Source of the DNA: Streptomyces sp. NBC_01260
GTDB taxonomy: Bacteria > Actinomycetota > Actinomycetes > Streptomycetales > Streptomycetaceae
NCBI RefSeq assembly: GCF_036226405.1
Contig: NZ_CP108464.1
Span: 744,001-808,000, forward strand
Direction of reading: 5' to 3'
DNA: 64,000 bases
This document shows positions 34,272-43,067 of this stretch, piece by piece. The notes beneath the pieces are model-generated. The model had not been told where the DNA came from and made no database searches. It was given only the letters and a program-made list of their open reading frames with translations. The translations under genes were made by a program, and so were the position numbers. The first letter of the stretch is position 1, and every line of letters begins with the position of its first letter.

Positions 34272-36518
34272 ATGCGCGCTTCGTCCGCGCCCACGCCCAG
34301 CCGCCGTACCGTGCTCGCCGGAGCGGCCGTCGCCGCGGCGGCCACGGCCCTGCCGGTCGCGGCCCCCGCCGCTGCCGCCCCGACGCACCGGCCCGACGAG
34401 AGGCACCAGCCGCACCGCTGGCGGACCGCCGCGATCGGCGGCACCGGATTCGTCACCGGGCTGCTGTTCCACCCGGCCGTGAAGGGACTGGCGTACGCCC
34501 GTACCGACATCGGCGGCGCCTACCGTTGGGACGCCGCGAAGGCCCGCTGGACCGCGCTCACCGACCACATCGGCTGGGACGACTGGAACCTGCTCGGCGT
34601 CGAGGCCCTGGCCGTCGACCCGGCGCACCCGGACCGCCTCTACCTGGCCTGCGGTACGTATGCCCAGGACTGGGCGAGTCCCGGCGCGGTGCTCCGGTCC
34701 GAGGACCGGGGCGCGACCTGGAAGCGGGCCGATCTGACCGTGCGGCTCGGTGCCAACGAGGACGGGCGCGGGACCGGTGAGCGGCTGCTGGTCGACCCCC
34801 GGGACAGCGGGACGCTGTGGCTCGGCACCCGGCACGACGGGCTGCTGCGCTCCACCGACCGGGGTGCCACCTGGGCCCCCGCCGCTTTCCCGGCCCCGCC
34901 GTCGGCGGGCGGTCAGGGCGTCGTGTTTCTCGCCGCCGCGGGCCGGACGGTGTACGCGGGCTGGGGCGACGGCCCCACCTCGCTCTACCGCACGGACGCG
35001 TCCGGCGGCTGGGAGGCGGTGCCGGGCGGGCCGTCGGGGAGCGCGGCGACGAAGGTGCCGGTCCGGGCCGCGTACGACGCCCGCGGCCGGGCGCTGTACG
35101 TCACCTACGCGGACGCCCCGGGCCCCAACGGCCAGTCGGACGGCTCGGTGCACCGGCTGGACACGGTGACCGGCACCTGGAGCGAGGTCACTCCGGTGAA
35201 GCCGGACGCCGCGGCCGGGGACGGCTTCGGCTACGGCGGTGTCGCGGTCGACGCGCGCCGCGCGGGCACCCTCGTCGTCACGACCAACAACCGCTGGTCG
35301 CAGGTCGACACCGTGTTCCGTTCCACCGACGGCGGCGCCTCCTGGACCTCGCTCAAGGAGGCCGCGGTCCTCGATGTCTCGGAGACGCCGTATCTGCGCT
35401 GGGGCGAGGCGGAGGCCAAGTTCGGCTGGTGGATCCAGTCCGTCGCGGTCGATCCCTTCGACTCGGAGCACATCGTGTTCGGGACCGGCGCGACGGTCTT
35501 CGGGACCCGCGATCTCGTCCACTGGGCACCAGAGGTCCGCGGTCTTGAGGAGTCGGCGGTGCGATTCCTCATCGCCCCGCCCGGGACGGGCGCCCGGCTC
35601 CTCAGCGGGCTGGGCGACATCGGGGTGATGTACCACGACTCGCTCACCGCCTCCCCGTCCCGCGGCATGGCGTCGAACCCGGTCTTCGGCACGGCCGCCG
35701 GTCTCGCCCTGGCCGCGCGTCGGCCCTCGTACGTCGTGCGGACGGGCCGGCCGTCAGGATCGAACGCCGCCGGAGCCTTCTCGCACGACGGCGGCAGGAG
35801 CTGGCAGCCGTTCGCCGCCCAGCCGGAGATCGCGGCCTCCGCCCCGGGCCCCGTCGCGGTCTCGGCGGACGGGGCGACGCTGCTCTGGTCCTTCGTCCAC
35901 TGGGACGGCACGAAGTATCCGGCGCACCGCTCCACGGACGGCGGTGCGACCTGGACCGAGGTCGCGACCTTCCCCGAGGGCGGTACTCCGGTCGCCGATC
36001 CGCTCGACCCGCAGCGCTTCTACGTCTACGACACCGACACCGGATCGGTCTTCCGTTCCCGGGACGCGGGGGCAACGTTCACCCAGGGGGCGACCGGACT
36101 CCCCTCCGGCGACGTGCAGTTCAAGGTGGTGGCCGCGCCGGGCCGCAGCGGTGATCTGTGGCTGTCCGCGAAGGACAACGGCCTGTTCCGCTCGACGGAC
36201 TGCGGGCGCGCGTTCACGGCGGTGGCCGGCTGCCAGGCCTCGCACGCCCTGGGCTTCGGCAGAGCCGCACCGGTGAGGGACCGCAAACGGCCCGGCGCCG
36301 GCTACCCGGCCGTCTTCCAGACCGGCAGGGTCTCCGCGACGTTCGACGGTGTGGCGGTGCTCCGCTCGGACGACGCGGGCGCCACCTGGGTCCGGATCAA
36401 CGACGACACCCATCAGTGGGGCTGGACCGGCGAAGTGATCACCGGTGACCCCCGCGTCCACGGCCGGGTGCACCTGGGCACCAACGGCCGCGGCATCCAG
36501 TACGCAGAACCCGAATAA
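34272..36518 (+). CDS. GH74 xyloglucanase (secreted, Tat signal)
   Basis: A 748-residue extracellular endo-enzyme. A twin-arginine signal (SRRTVLAG, hydrophobic run, cleavage near AAAAP) is followed by two seven-bladed propellers, seen as many STDRGATW/SEDRGATW/SDDAGATW Asp-box repeats. ARTDIGGAYRWD near residue 80 carries the expected catalytic Asp of GH74, and the C-terminal half contains its partner region. No carbohydrate-binding module follows. GH74 enzymes cut the beta-1,4-glucan backbone of xyloglucan. GGAAGG lies 8 nt before the ATG at 34272; a GTG 9 nt earlier is in frame but less well placed. It follows the permease by 61 nt. Confidence 0.94.
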   Translation: MRASSAPTPSRRTVLAGAAVAAAATALPVAAPAAAAPTHRPDERHQPHRWRTAAIGGTGFVTGLLFHPAVKGLAYARTDIGGAYRWDAAKARWTALTDHIGWDDWNLLGVEALAVDPAHPDRLYLACGTYAQDWASPGAVLRSEDRGATWKRADLTVRLGANEDGRGTGERLLVDPRDSGTLWLGTRHDGLLRSTDRGATWAPAAFPAPPSAGGQGVVFLAAAGRTVYAGWGDGPTSLYRTDASGGWEAVPGGPSGSAATKVPVRAAYDARGRALYVTYADAPGPNGQSDGSVHRLDTVTGTWSEVTPVKPDAAAGDGFGYGGVAVDARRAGTLVVTTNNRWSQVDTVFRSTDGGASWTSLKEAAVLDVSETPYLRWGEAEAKFGWWIQSVAVDPFDSEHIVFGTGATVFGTRDLVHWAPEVRGLEESAVRFLIAPPGTGARLLSGLGDIGVMYHDSLTASPSRGMASNPVFGTAAGLALAARRPSYVVRTGRPSGSNAAGAFSHDGGRSWQPFAAQPEIAASAPGPVAVSADGATLLWSFVHWDGTKYPAHRSTDGGATWTEVATFPEGGTPVADPLDPQRFYVYDTDTGSVFRSRDAGATFTQGATGLPSGDVQFKVVAAPGRSGDLWLSAKDNGLFRSTDCGRAFTAVAGCQASHALGFGRAAPVRDRKRPGAGYPAVFQTGRVSATFDGVAVLRSDDAGATWVRINDDTHQWGWTGEVITGDPRVHGRVHLGTNGRGIQYAEPE

Positions 36519-36533
36519 GGAACGAGAGACGCC

Positions 36534-38510
36534 ATGCCGTCCCTGCGCGACGCGGCCCGTGGCCGCATCCTCTTCGGAGGCGACTACAACCCCGAACAGT
36601 GGCCCGAGGAGGTGTGGGAGGACGACGCCCGGCTGATGAAGGAGGCCGGGGTCAACTCCGTCACCCTCGGTGTCTTCTCCTGGGCGAAGATCGAACCACG
36701 CCCCGGTGCACGGGAGTTCGTCTGGCTGGACCGGCTGATGGATCTGATGCACGGACACGGCATCGGCGTCGTGCTCGCCACCCCGACCGCCTCCCCACCG
36801 CCCTGGATGGGGGCGCGGCATCCCGAGACGCTGCCGCGCGCGGAGGACGGTTCGATCGTCTGGTACGGATCGCGCCAGCAGTTCTGCGCGAGCTCCCCCG
36901 TCTACCGGCGCTACGCCGCCGCCCTCACCGAGGACCTCGCGGCGCGGTACGCGGACCACCCGGCGCTCACCGTGTGGCACATCAACAACGAGTACTGCAC
37001 CCACTGCTGGTGCGACGAGACCGCCGCCCACTTCCGCCGCTGGCTGCGCAGCCGGTACGGAACCGTCGACGCGCTCAACGAGGCCTGGGGCACCGCTTTC
37101 TGGAGCCAGCGCTACGACTCCTGGACGGAGATCCTGCCGCCGCGCAAGGCGCAGTACATGAAGAACCCGGCGCAGGTGCTGGACTTCAAGCGGTTCACCT
37201 CCGACGCACTGATGGAGTGCTACGTCGCCGAGCGCGACATCGTCGCCCGGCACACCCCGCAGATTCCGGTGACGACCAACTTCATGCCGCTGTGGTCGGG
37301 GCAGGACGCCTGGGCCTGGTCGGCCCAGGAGGACATCGTCTCCGTCGACATCTACCCGGATCCCCGGGACCCGCAGGGTGGCCAGTACAACGCGATGATC
37401 GCCGACATGACGCGCTCGCAGGCCGCCGGGCCGTGGATGCTCATGGAACAGGCCGCCGGTCCGGTCAACTGGCGGGGGGTCAACCACCCCAAGCCCGAAG
37501 GGCTGAACCGGCTCTGGTCGCTCCAGGCGGTGGCGCGCGGCGCGGACGCCGTCTGCTACTTCCAGTGGCGCCAGTCCCGGCAGGGCTCGGAGAAGTTCCA
37601 CTCCGGGATGCTCACCCACGCCGGCGAACAGGGCCGCACCTTCCGGGAGATCAAGCGTCTCGGGGCGGAACTGGCCGCGCTCGGCCCGGCCGTCGGCGGC
37701 AGCGACGTCTGCGCCGAGGTGGCGATCCTGCACGACTGGGACTCCTGGTGGGCGGGCGCGCAGGAGGGCAGGCCGTCCTCACTGCTGGACTACGCCGAGG
37801 TCGTGCGGAGCTGGCACCGGGCCCTGTGGGAGAACGGGTTCGCCACGGAGTTCGCCCGGCCCGACGCCGATCTGAGCCGGTTCAAGGCGGTGGCAGTCCC
37901 GCACCTGTATCTGCTTGACGACCCCGCGATCGACAACCTCGTGGCGTACGTGCGCGGCGGCGGGAGCCTGGTCTGCGGCTTCTTCAGCGGGGTCGCGGAC
38001 GTGGACGACCGGATCAGGCCGGGCGGCATGGACGCACGGCTGCGTGAGCTGTTCGGCATCAGGACCCTGCACGAGTGGTGGCCGCTCGACGCGGGCTCGG
38101 CTGTGGAGTGCGACGGCTTCCGGGGCGGACTCTGGTCCGAGGAGCTGGAGCCGGAGACGGGCACCGAGGTGGTGGCCGCCTACCGCGACGGCGAGCTGGC
38201 CGGGCTGCCCGCGGTGCTGCGCCGCGGCCGGGCCTGGTATCTGTCGACGCTGCCCGAACCGGAGGCGCTGCGCGCCCTGCTGGGCGGGGTGGCGCGGGAG
38301 GCCGGCGCGGAACCGGTGCTGGCGGGGCTGCCCGACGGAGTGGAGGCGGTCCGCCGCGGCGAGCTGCTCTTCCTGCTCAACCACGGGCGGGCCGCGGTCA
38401 CCGTGGCCGTGCCCGGCGCCCAGGAGGACCTGCTGACCGGCAAGGCGGTCGAAGGCCCCGTGGAGCTGGGCCGCCACGGCGTGGCCGTACTGAGAAGCGC
38501 CGCGCCGTGA
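36534..38510 (+). CDS. GH42 beta-galactosidase
   Basis: A 658-residue cytoplasmic enzyme of the GH42 family: a TIM barrel (1-390), a trimerisation domain and a small C-terminal beta domain. The acid/base is E153 (HINNEYC) and the nucleophile E305 (LMEQAAGP). The zinc-binding cysteines are present (C118 and the CTHCWC cluster at 155-160). It would remove terminal beta-galactose, here most likely the galactose of xyloglucan side chains once fucose is gone. GGAACGAGAG precedes the ATG, 15 nt after the GH74 stop. The stop overlaps the GH95 start. Confidence 0.95.
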   Translation: MPSLRDAARGRILFGGDYNPEQWPEEVWEDDARLMKEAGVNSVTLGVFSWAKIEPRPGAREFVWLDRLMDLMHGHGIGVVLATPTASPPPWMGARHPETLPRAEDGSIVWYGSRQQFCASSPVYRRYAAALTEDLAARYADHPALTVWHINNEYCTHCWCDETAAHFRRWLRSRYGTVDALNEAWGTAFWSQRYDSWTEILPPRKAQYMKNPAQVLDFKRFTSDALMECYVAERDIVARHTPQIPVTTNFMPLWSGQDAWAWSAQEDIVSVDIYPDPRDPQGGQYNAMIADMTRSQAAGPWMLMEQAAGPVNWRGVNHPKPEGLNRLWSLQAVARGADAVCYFQWRQSRQGSEKFHSGMLTHAGEQGRTFREIKRLGAELAALGPAVGGSDVCAEVAILHDWDSWWAGAQEGRPSSLLDYAEVVRSWHRALWENGFATEFARPDADLSRFKAVAVPHLYLLDDPAIDNLVAYVRGGGSLVCGFFSGVADVDDRIRPGGMDARLRELFGIRTLHEWWPLDAGSAVECDGFRGGLWSEELEPETGTEVVAAYRDGELAGLPAVLRRGRAWYLSTLPEPEALRALLGGVAREAGAEPVLAGLPDGVEAVRRGELLFLLNHGRAAVTVAVPGAQEDLLTGKAVEGPVELGRHGVAVLRSAAP

Positions 38511-40759
38511 CCGGCCGCACCCGGACCGACGGCACCTGGGAGCCGCGCCCCGCCGTCCGCTGGGAGGACGCCTTCCTGGGCGGCAACGGCCGGCACGGCG
38601 CCATGGTGTACGGGGATCCGGTCGACGACCGGGTCATCGTCAACCACCACACGCTGGTCCGGCCCAACGGCAGCGAGCACACCCGTCCGCCCGAGCTCGC
38701 GGACCTGCTGGACCGGCTGCGGGACTCCCTGCTGGCCGGGGACACCACGGCCGCCGAGCAGATCGGGGCGGGAGGGCCGCCAACGTGGGTGCAGCCCTTC
38801 CACCCGGCGTTCCAGACCCGGATCCGCCCCACCCCCGCCTCGGCACCCGCCCCCGGTGACGACACGGCGCTCACCGGCTACCGGCGCACGGTCGACTTCG
38901 CCACGGGTGAGATCGGGGCCGTCTGCGAGGGCAGACGCAGCCGGGTCTTCGTCTCCCGCGCGGACGACGTGATCGTCCAGTCCGTGACCGGCCCGGGGCT
39001 CGCGGTGGACCTGACCCTGGACCACGCCCTGCCCGGAGCGCCACCGAGGCTGTCCATCGGGCGCAGCACCGTGCTGATGCCGGGCGGCGGCCGGCTGGCG
39101 CTGCGGGCGGGCTACCCGGACAGCGAACTGGCGTACACCGGGGTGCCCGTCGTCCGGGCGGACGGCGGCAAGGTGTCGGTGTCGGGTGAGGGCATCCGAG
39201 TCGAGGGGGCCCGGAGCCTGCTGCTGCTCACCCGGGTGCGGCGTCACGCGGGCGACCTCGACCTCGCGGCGGAGTGCGCCGCGCTGCCGGGGGACGACTA
39301 CCCGGCGCTGCTCGCCCGGCACCTCCCGCTGCACCGGGCGGCCTTCGAGCGGGCTTCCCTGACGCTGGAAGCCGATCCGGCCGAACGTGCCTTGCCCGGA
39401 AGCGAGTTGGTCCGTCTACCGGGCAGTTCCGCGCTCCTGGAGAGGCTGTTCGCGGCTGGGCGCTACCACCTGTTGTCGTCCTCCGGTGTGCTGCCGCCCC
39501 GGCTGACGGGTCTGTGGACGGGCGACTGGGACACCGCCTGGTCGGGGGCGTTCACCACCAACGCCAACCTCAACCTGCAGATCGCCTCGGCGGCGGCCGC
39601 GGCGCTGCCGGAGGTGTCCCTGGCCCATGCCGCCCTGGTGTACGGCCAGCTCGGCGACTGGCGGGACAACGCGCGGGCGGTCTTCGGGGCGCGGGGGATC
39701 GTCGCTCCGTCCCACACCGACGGCGAGTCCGGACACACCCGCCACTTCCAGCGCGCGTATCCGCTGCACCTGTGGACGGCCGGTGCGGACTGGCTCCTGG
39801 AGCCGCTGCTCGAACACGCCGAGACCACCGGGGTGACGGACCCGCGGCTGGTCGACGCCCTGCATGAGGCCGCCCTGTTCTACGAGGACTTCCTGACCCG
39901 TACCGCCCCGGACGGAACCGTCGCCGTCGTGCCCTCGTACTCGCCGGAGAACCGGCCCGCCAACGCGAGCTGGGTGACGGTCAACGCGACGATGGACCTC
40001 GCGGCCGCCCGCCACGCGCTGACCGTGTCCGCCGACCGCTCCCCCACCCATCCGGCGTCCGCCCGCCGGCGCGCGCTGGCGGCCCGGCTCCCGGATTTCT
40101 CCGTCAACCGGGACGGCGCACTCGCCGAATGGGCGTGGCCGGGCCTGGAGGAGAACTACGACCACCGCCATCTCAGCCATCTCTACCCGGTGTGGCCGCT
40201 GGACGCGATCAACCCCTACGACACCCCGGACCTGTCGGCCGCCGCACATCGCGCGCTGGAGCTGCGCGGCTCGGAGAACGACTCCGCCCACGGCCATCTG
40301 CACCACGCGCAGATCGCCGCGCGGCTGCGGGACGGCGTACGGGCATCCGCGGCGCTGGACGCCGTGCTCGCGGGCGACTTCTTCCATGACTCCCTGATGA
40401 GCGCGCACTACCCGGGGCGCGACGTCTACAACGCGGACGCCGCCCATGCGCTGCCCGCTGCGGTGATCGAGTCGCTCGTCCAGTCGACACCCCGACGGCT
40501 GGTCCTGCTGCCCGCACCGCTCGCCGGCTGCCCCAGCGGTGAACTGCGCGGCATACGTACCAGGTTCGGCGCGGGTCTGGATCTGCGCTGGTCCGTCGAC
40601 GGCACCGCGACCGCGGTGCTGCACCCCACCCGTGACGCCCGTGTCGATGTCCGCACGGGAGACGGCAGCACACTCACCCAGTCCTCCGCCGGACGCACCG
40701 TGGCTCCGCTGGAGCTGGCGGCCGGCGTGGACCGCGTCCTCGAACTGGGGCCGCGGTAG
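38507..40759 (+). CDS. GH95 alpha-L-fucosidase (alpha-1,2) family enzyme
   Basis: A 750-residue cytoplasmic protein of family GH95. The N-terminal beta domain begins WEDAFLGGNGRHGAMVYGDP, as is typical. The (alpha/alpha)6 barrel carries TTNANLNLQ (the family's paired catalytic Asn region) and the GLEENYDHRHLSHLYPVWP stretch around the acid and product site. GH95 members act on alpha-1,2-linked L-fucose and in a few cases L-galactose; fucosylated xyloglucan carries Fuc-alpha-1,2-Gal. The GTG at 38507 overlaps the GH42 stop (GTGA), which fixes the start. There is no signal peptide. Substrate is inferred from family and neighbours. Confidence 0.92.
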   Translation: MTGRTRTDGTWEPRPAVRWEDAFLGGNGRHGAMVYGDPVDDRVIVNHHTLVRPNGSEHTRPPELADLLDRLRDSLLAGDTTAAEQIGAGGPPTWVQPFHPAFQTRIRPTPASAPAPGDDTALTGYRRTVDFATGEIGAVCEGRRSRVFVSRADDVIVQSVTGPGLAVDLTLDHALPGAPPRLSIGRSTVLMPGGGRLALRAGYPDSELAYTGVPVVRADGGKVSVSGEGIRVEGARSLLLLTRVRRHAGDLDLAAECAALPGDDYPALLARHLPLHRAAFERASLTLEADPAERALPGSELVRLPGSSALLERLFAAGRYHLLSSSGVLPPRLTGLWTGDWDTAWSGAFTTNANLNLQIASAAAAALPEVSLAHAALVYGQLGDWRDNARAVFGARGIVAPSHTDGESGHTRHFQRAYPLHLWTAGADWLLEPLLEHAETTGVTDPRLVDALHEAALFYEDFLTRTAPDGTVAVVPSYSPENRPANASWVTVNATMDLAAARHALTVSADRSPTHPASARRRALAARLPDFSVNRDGALAEWAWPGLEENYDHRHLSHLYPVWPLDAINPYDTPDLSAAAHRALELRGSENDSAHGHLHHAQIAARLRDGVRASAALDAVLAGDFFHDSLMSAHYPGRDVYNADAAHALPAAVIESLVQSTPRRLVLLPAPLAGCPSGELRGIRTRFGAGLDLRWSVDGTATAVLHPTRDARVDVRTGDGSTLTQSSAGRTVAPLELAAGVDRVLELGPR

Positions 40760-40786
40760 CACTCCCCCCACCATGGAAGGACAACC

Positions 40787-41500
40787 ATGGCAACACGCAC
40801 CCGCACGCTCAGCACGTTCGTACTGGCCCCGGCAACGGCAGTGGCGGCTCTGATCGGCTTCGCCGCCGCCCCCGCCCAGGCCGCGATCTGGTCCTCCTCG
40901 GACCAGTGGGGCAACTACACCACCTCCGACGGATACACCCTGTACAACAACATCTGGGGTTCCGGCGCGGGTTCGCAGTCCATCTGGGCCAACTCGTCCT
41001 CCAACTGGGGCGTTTCGGCCAACCACCCGAACACCGGCGGCATCAAGTCGTACCCCAACGCCAAGAAGGTCGTCGGCAAGTCCATCACCGCGCTGTCGTC
41101 GCTGACCAGCAACTACAACGTCACCGTCCCGTCGTCCGGTGCCTACAACACCTCGTACGACATCTGGGACACCGACTACGACTACGAGCTCATGCTCTGG
41201 GTCAACTACAACGGCGCCGTGGGCCCGCTCGGCACGTCGCAGGGCACGGTGACTCTCGGCGGCCACTCCTGGACCGTCTACAAGGGTGGCAACGGGGCCA
41301 ACCAGGTCTTCTCGTTCCTGCGCACCTCGGACTCCGCCTCGGGCACGGTGGACATCCTGCCCATCCTGAAGTGGATCAAGGACACCAAGGGCTGGTGGGG
41401 CAACGAGACCATCGGCGACGTCCAGTTCGGCTACGAGATCACCTCGTCGCCGGGCGGCCTGAACTTCACGACGAACGGATTCGGTGTCTCCGCGAGCTGA
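40787..41500 (+). CDS. GH12 endoglucanase/xyloglucanase (secreted)
   Basis: A 237-residue protein: a Sec signal peptide (residues 1-32, ending PAQAA) and a single GH12 beta-jelly-roll. The nucleophile is E134 (YELMLWVNYNG) and the acid/base E217 (FGYEITSS). It has no cellulose-binding module. GH12 enzymes cut beta-1,4-glucan, and several prefer xyloglucan. Being the last gene of the xyloglucan operon, with GGAAGG before the ATG and a terminator 14 nt after the stop, supports that preference. Confidence 0.94.
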   Translation: MATRTRTLSTFVLAPATAVAALIGFAAAPAQAAIWSSSDQWGNYTTSDGYTLYNNIWGSGAGSQSIWANSSSNWGVSANHPNTGGIKSYPNAKKVVGKSITALSSLTSNYNVTVPSSGAYNTSYDIWDTDYDYELMLWVNYNGAVGPLGTSQGTVTLGGHSWTVYKGGNGANQVFSFLRTSDSASGTVDILPILKWIKDTKGWWGNETIGDVQFGYEITSSPGGLNFTTNGFGVSAS

Positions 41501-41514
41501 GCCGTACGCACCAG

Positions 41515-41542
41515 GAGCCGGCCCCCGCACGGGGGCCGGCTC
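41515..41542. terminator. Hairpin between GH12 and lacI (convergent)
   Basis: A perfect 12-bp stem (GAGCCGGCCCCC and complement) with a 4-nt loop. It ends the ABC/GH operon and probably also lacI from the other side. Confidence 0.85.
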
Positions 41543-41564
41543 GCGTGCGCACTGCCGTCGGATG

Positions 41565-42572
41565 TCACCTCGGGGCGGGGCCGGTGCTCTCCCGTACCGT
41601 CAACTCCGGTGCCAGCAGCTCCACTTCGTCCGTCCCTCGGCCGGAGAGCTTGGCGACGACCTGTTCGACCGAGCGGCGCCCCATCTCCTGCGCGGGGATG
41701 GCCACGGAGGTCAGCCGCACCGACGCCTGGGCGGCCACCTGCTCGGGGCAGATCGCGACCACGGACACGTCCTCGGGCACGGCGCGGCCCTGCTGCCGCA
41801 GGAGATTGAGCAGCGGCTCCACCGCCGACTCGTTCTGCACGATGAAGCCGGTGGTGCCGGGGCGCTCGTCGAATATCCGCGAGAGGGTCTGGGCCATCGC
41901 CGGATAGCCGCCCTCGCAGGGCCGGTGCAGGACCCGCACTCCGGCCTCCCGCGCCTTGGCCCGCACCCCGTCGACGGTCCGCTCGGCGAAACCGGTGTGC
42001 CGCTCGTACACCGCGGCCGCCTCGCCGATCACCGCGACCTCACGGTGCCCGAGGCCGGCGAGGTGCTCCACACAGAGCGCCCCGGTCGCCTCGAAGTCGA
42101 GGTCCACGCAGGTGAGTCCGTCGGTGTCGGCGGGCAGTCCGATGAGCACGGCCGCACGGTCGGTCTCGCGCAGCAGCGGCAGCCGCTCGTCGTGCAGCTC
42201 GACGTCCATCAGGATCATGGCGTCGGCGAGCGAGCTGCCGGCGATCCGGCGCACCGCGGCAGGACCCTCCTCACCGGTCAGCAGCAGGACGTCGTAACCA
42301 TGGGTGCGGGCCGTGGTGGCGACCGCGATGGCGATCTCCATCATCACGGGGACGTACATGTCGGTACGCAGCGGCACCATGAGCGCGATGATGTTCGACC
42401 GGCTGCTGGCGAGCGCCCGCGCACCCGCGTTGGGGTGGTAGCCGAGCTGCTTGATGCTCTGTTCCACCCGCTCCCGGGTGGGTACCGAGATGGACCGCTT
42501 CCCACTGAGGACGTAGCTCACCGTGCTCGCGGAGACTCCGGCGTGCTGTGCGACCTCGGCAAGGGTGACCAT
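41565..42572 (-). CDS. LacI-family regulator of the xyloglucan locus
   Basis: A 335-residue LacI/GalR protein: an N-terminal helix-turn-helix (TLAEVAQHAGVSASTVSYVLSG) with hinge helix (NAGARALASSRSN), then a periplasmic-binding-like effector domain (NIIALMVPLRTD; ECLAGLGHR-type VEHLAGLGHREVAVIG; FIVQNESAVEPLL). It should bind the four CGAAGCGCTTCG palindromes: two in the GH3/ABC divergent region and two upstream of its own start, which implies autoregulation. The inducer is probably a xyloglucan-derived sugar. It is convergent with the GH12 gene. Confidence 0.93.
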   Translation of the reverse strand: MVTLAEVAQHAGVSASTVSYVLSGKRSISVPTRERVEQSIKQLGYHPNAGARALASSRSNIIALMVPLRTDMYVPVMMEIAIAVATTARTHGYDVLLLTGEEGPAAVRRIAGSSLADAMILMDVELHDERLPLLRETDRAAVLIGLPADTDGLTCVDLDFEATGALCVEHLAGLGHREVAVIGEAAAVYERHTGFAERTVDGVRAKAREAGVRVLHRPCEGGYPAMAQTLSRIFDERPGTTGFIVQNESAVEPLLNLLRQQGRAVPEDVSVVAICPEQVAAQASVRLTSVAIPAQEMGRRSVEQVVAKLSGRGTDEVELLAPELTVRESTGPAPR

Positions 42573-42647
42573 TCAGCTCTCCATCACAGAACGACGTCGG
42601 ACACCGGCACGCATACCGGCCTGCATCGGCAGTTTCGGCCAGATATG

Positions 42648-42661
42648 GCGAAGCGCTTCGA
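42648..42661. promoter_or_regulatory. LacI-type operator, copy 3 (upstream of lacI)
   Basis: GCGAAGCGCTTCGA: the 12-bp core is perfect and one outer base is changed. It lies 76 nt upstream of the lacI start codon. Confidence 0.75.
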
Positions 42662-42734
42662 CTTCTCAGTATTTGGCTGTGACATGCACGAATGGTTCGA
42701 GCCTAGACCTGCACGCACAGCGTGTCCATAGAAC

Positions 42735-42752
42735 AGTCGAAGCGCTTCGACT
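42735..42752. promoter_or_regulatory. LacI-type operator, copy 4 (upstream of lacI, best palindrome)
   Basis: AGTCGAAGCGCTTCGACT, an 18-bp perfect palindrome, 89 nt (centre to centre) from copy 3. The rest of the gap, 42753-43067, shows no convincing gene or site. Confidence 0.75.
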
Positions 42753-43067
42753 CAGTGTCCCCTGCCGCCGCAGGCCATCAGCGGCGCCCGTACGGCTACC
42801 GCCACGATATGCCGGACAGCCGGCTCGGGACATCAGCGGGACCGGCGCGCTGGCCGCTCAGGTGGCCGCGAGGGCCCATGCGCCCAGCCGGCCGGCGGTC
42901 TCCTGCCCGGCCGCCCGGGCATCGCTGAGCTGCGACCGGTCACCGCTCGCCGAACCCGCCCCCGGCCCGGGCGCGAACGCCGGGAGAAGTGCGGCGGGGA
43001 GGACCGCGAGGGTCCTTCCGCGGGTGGTGCGGGCACTCCCCTGCCCGCGCGGCCGGCCGATTCGGAT

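Noticed and set aside
38075..38506. Upstream extension of the GH95 frame into the GH42 gene
   Set aside because: It overlaps the GH42 coding sequence; the GTGA overlap at 38507 gives a family-like N-terminus.
42773..43067. Minus-strand frame ending at about 42862 with an Ala/Leu-rich C-terminus, possibly a regulator remnant
   Set aside because: No motif could be tied to a family; composition alone could produce it.
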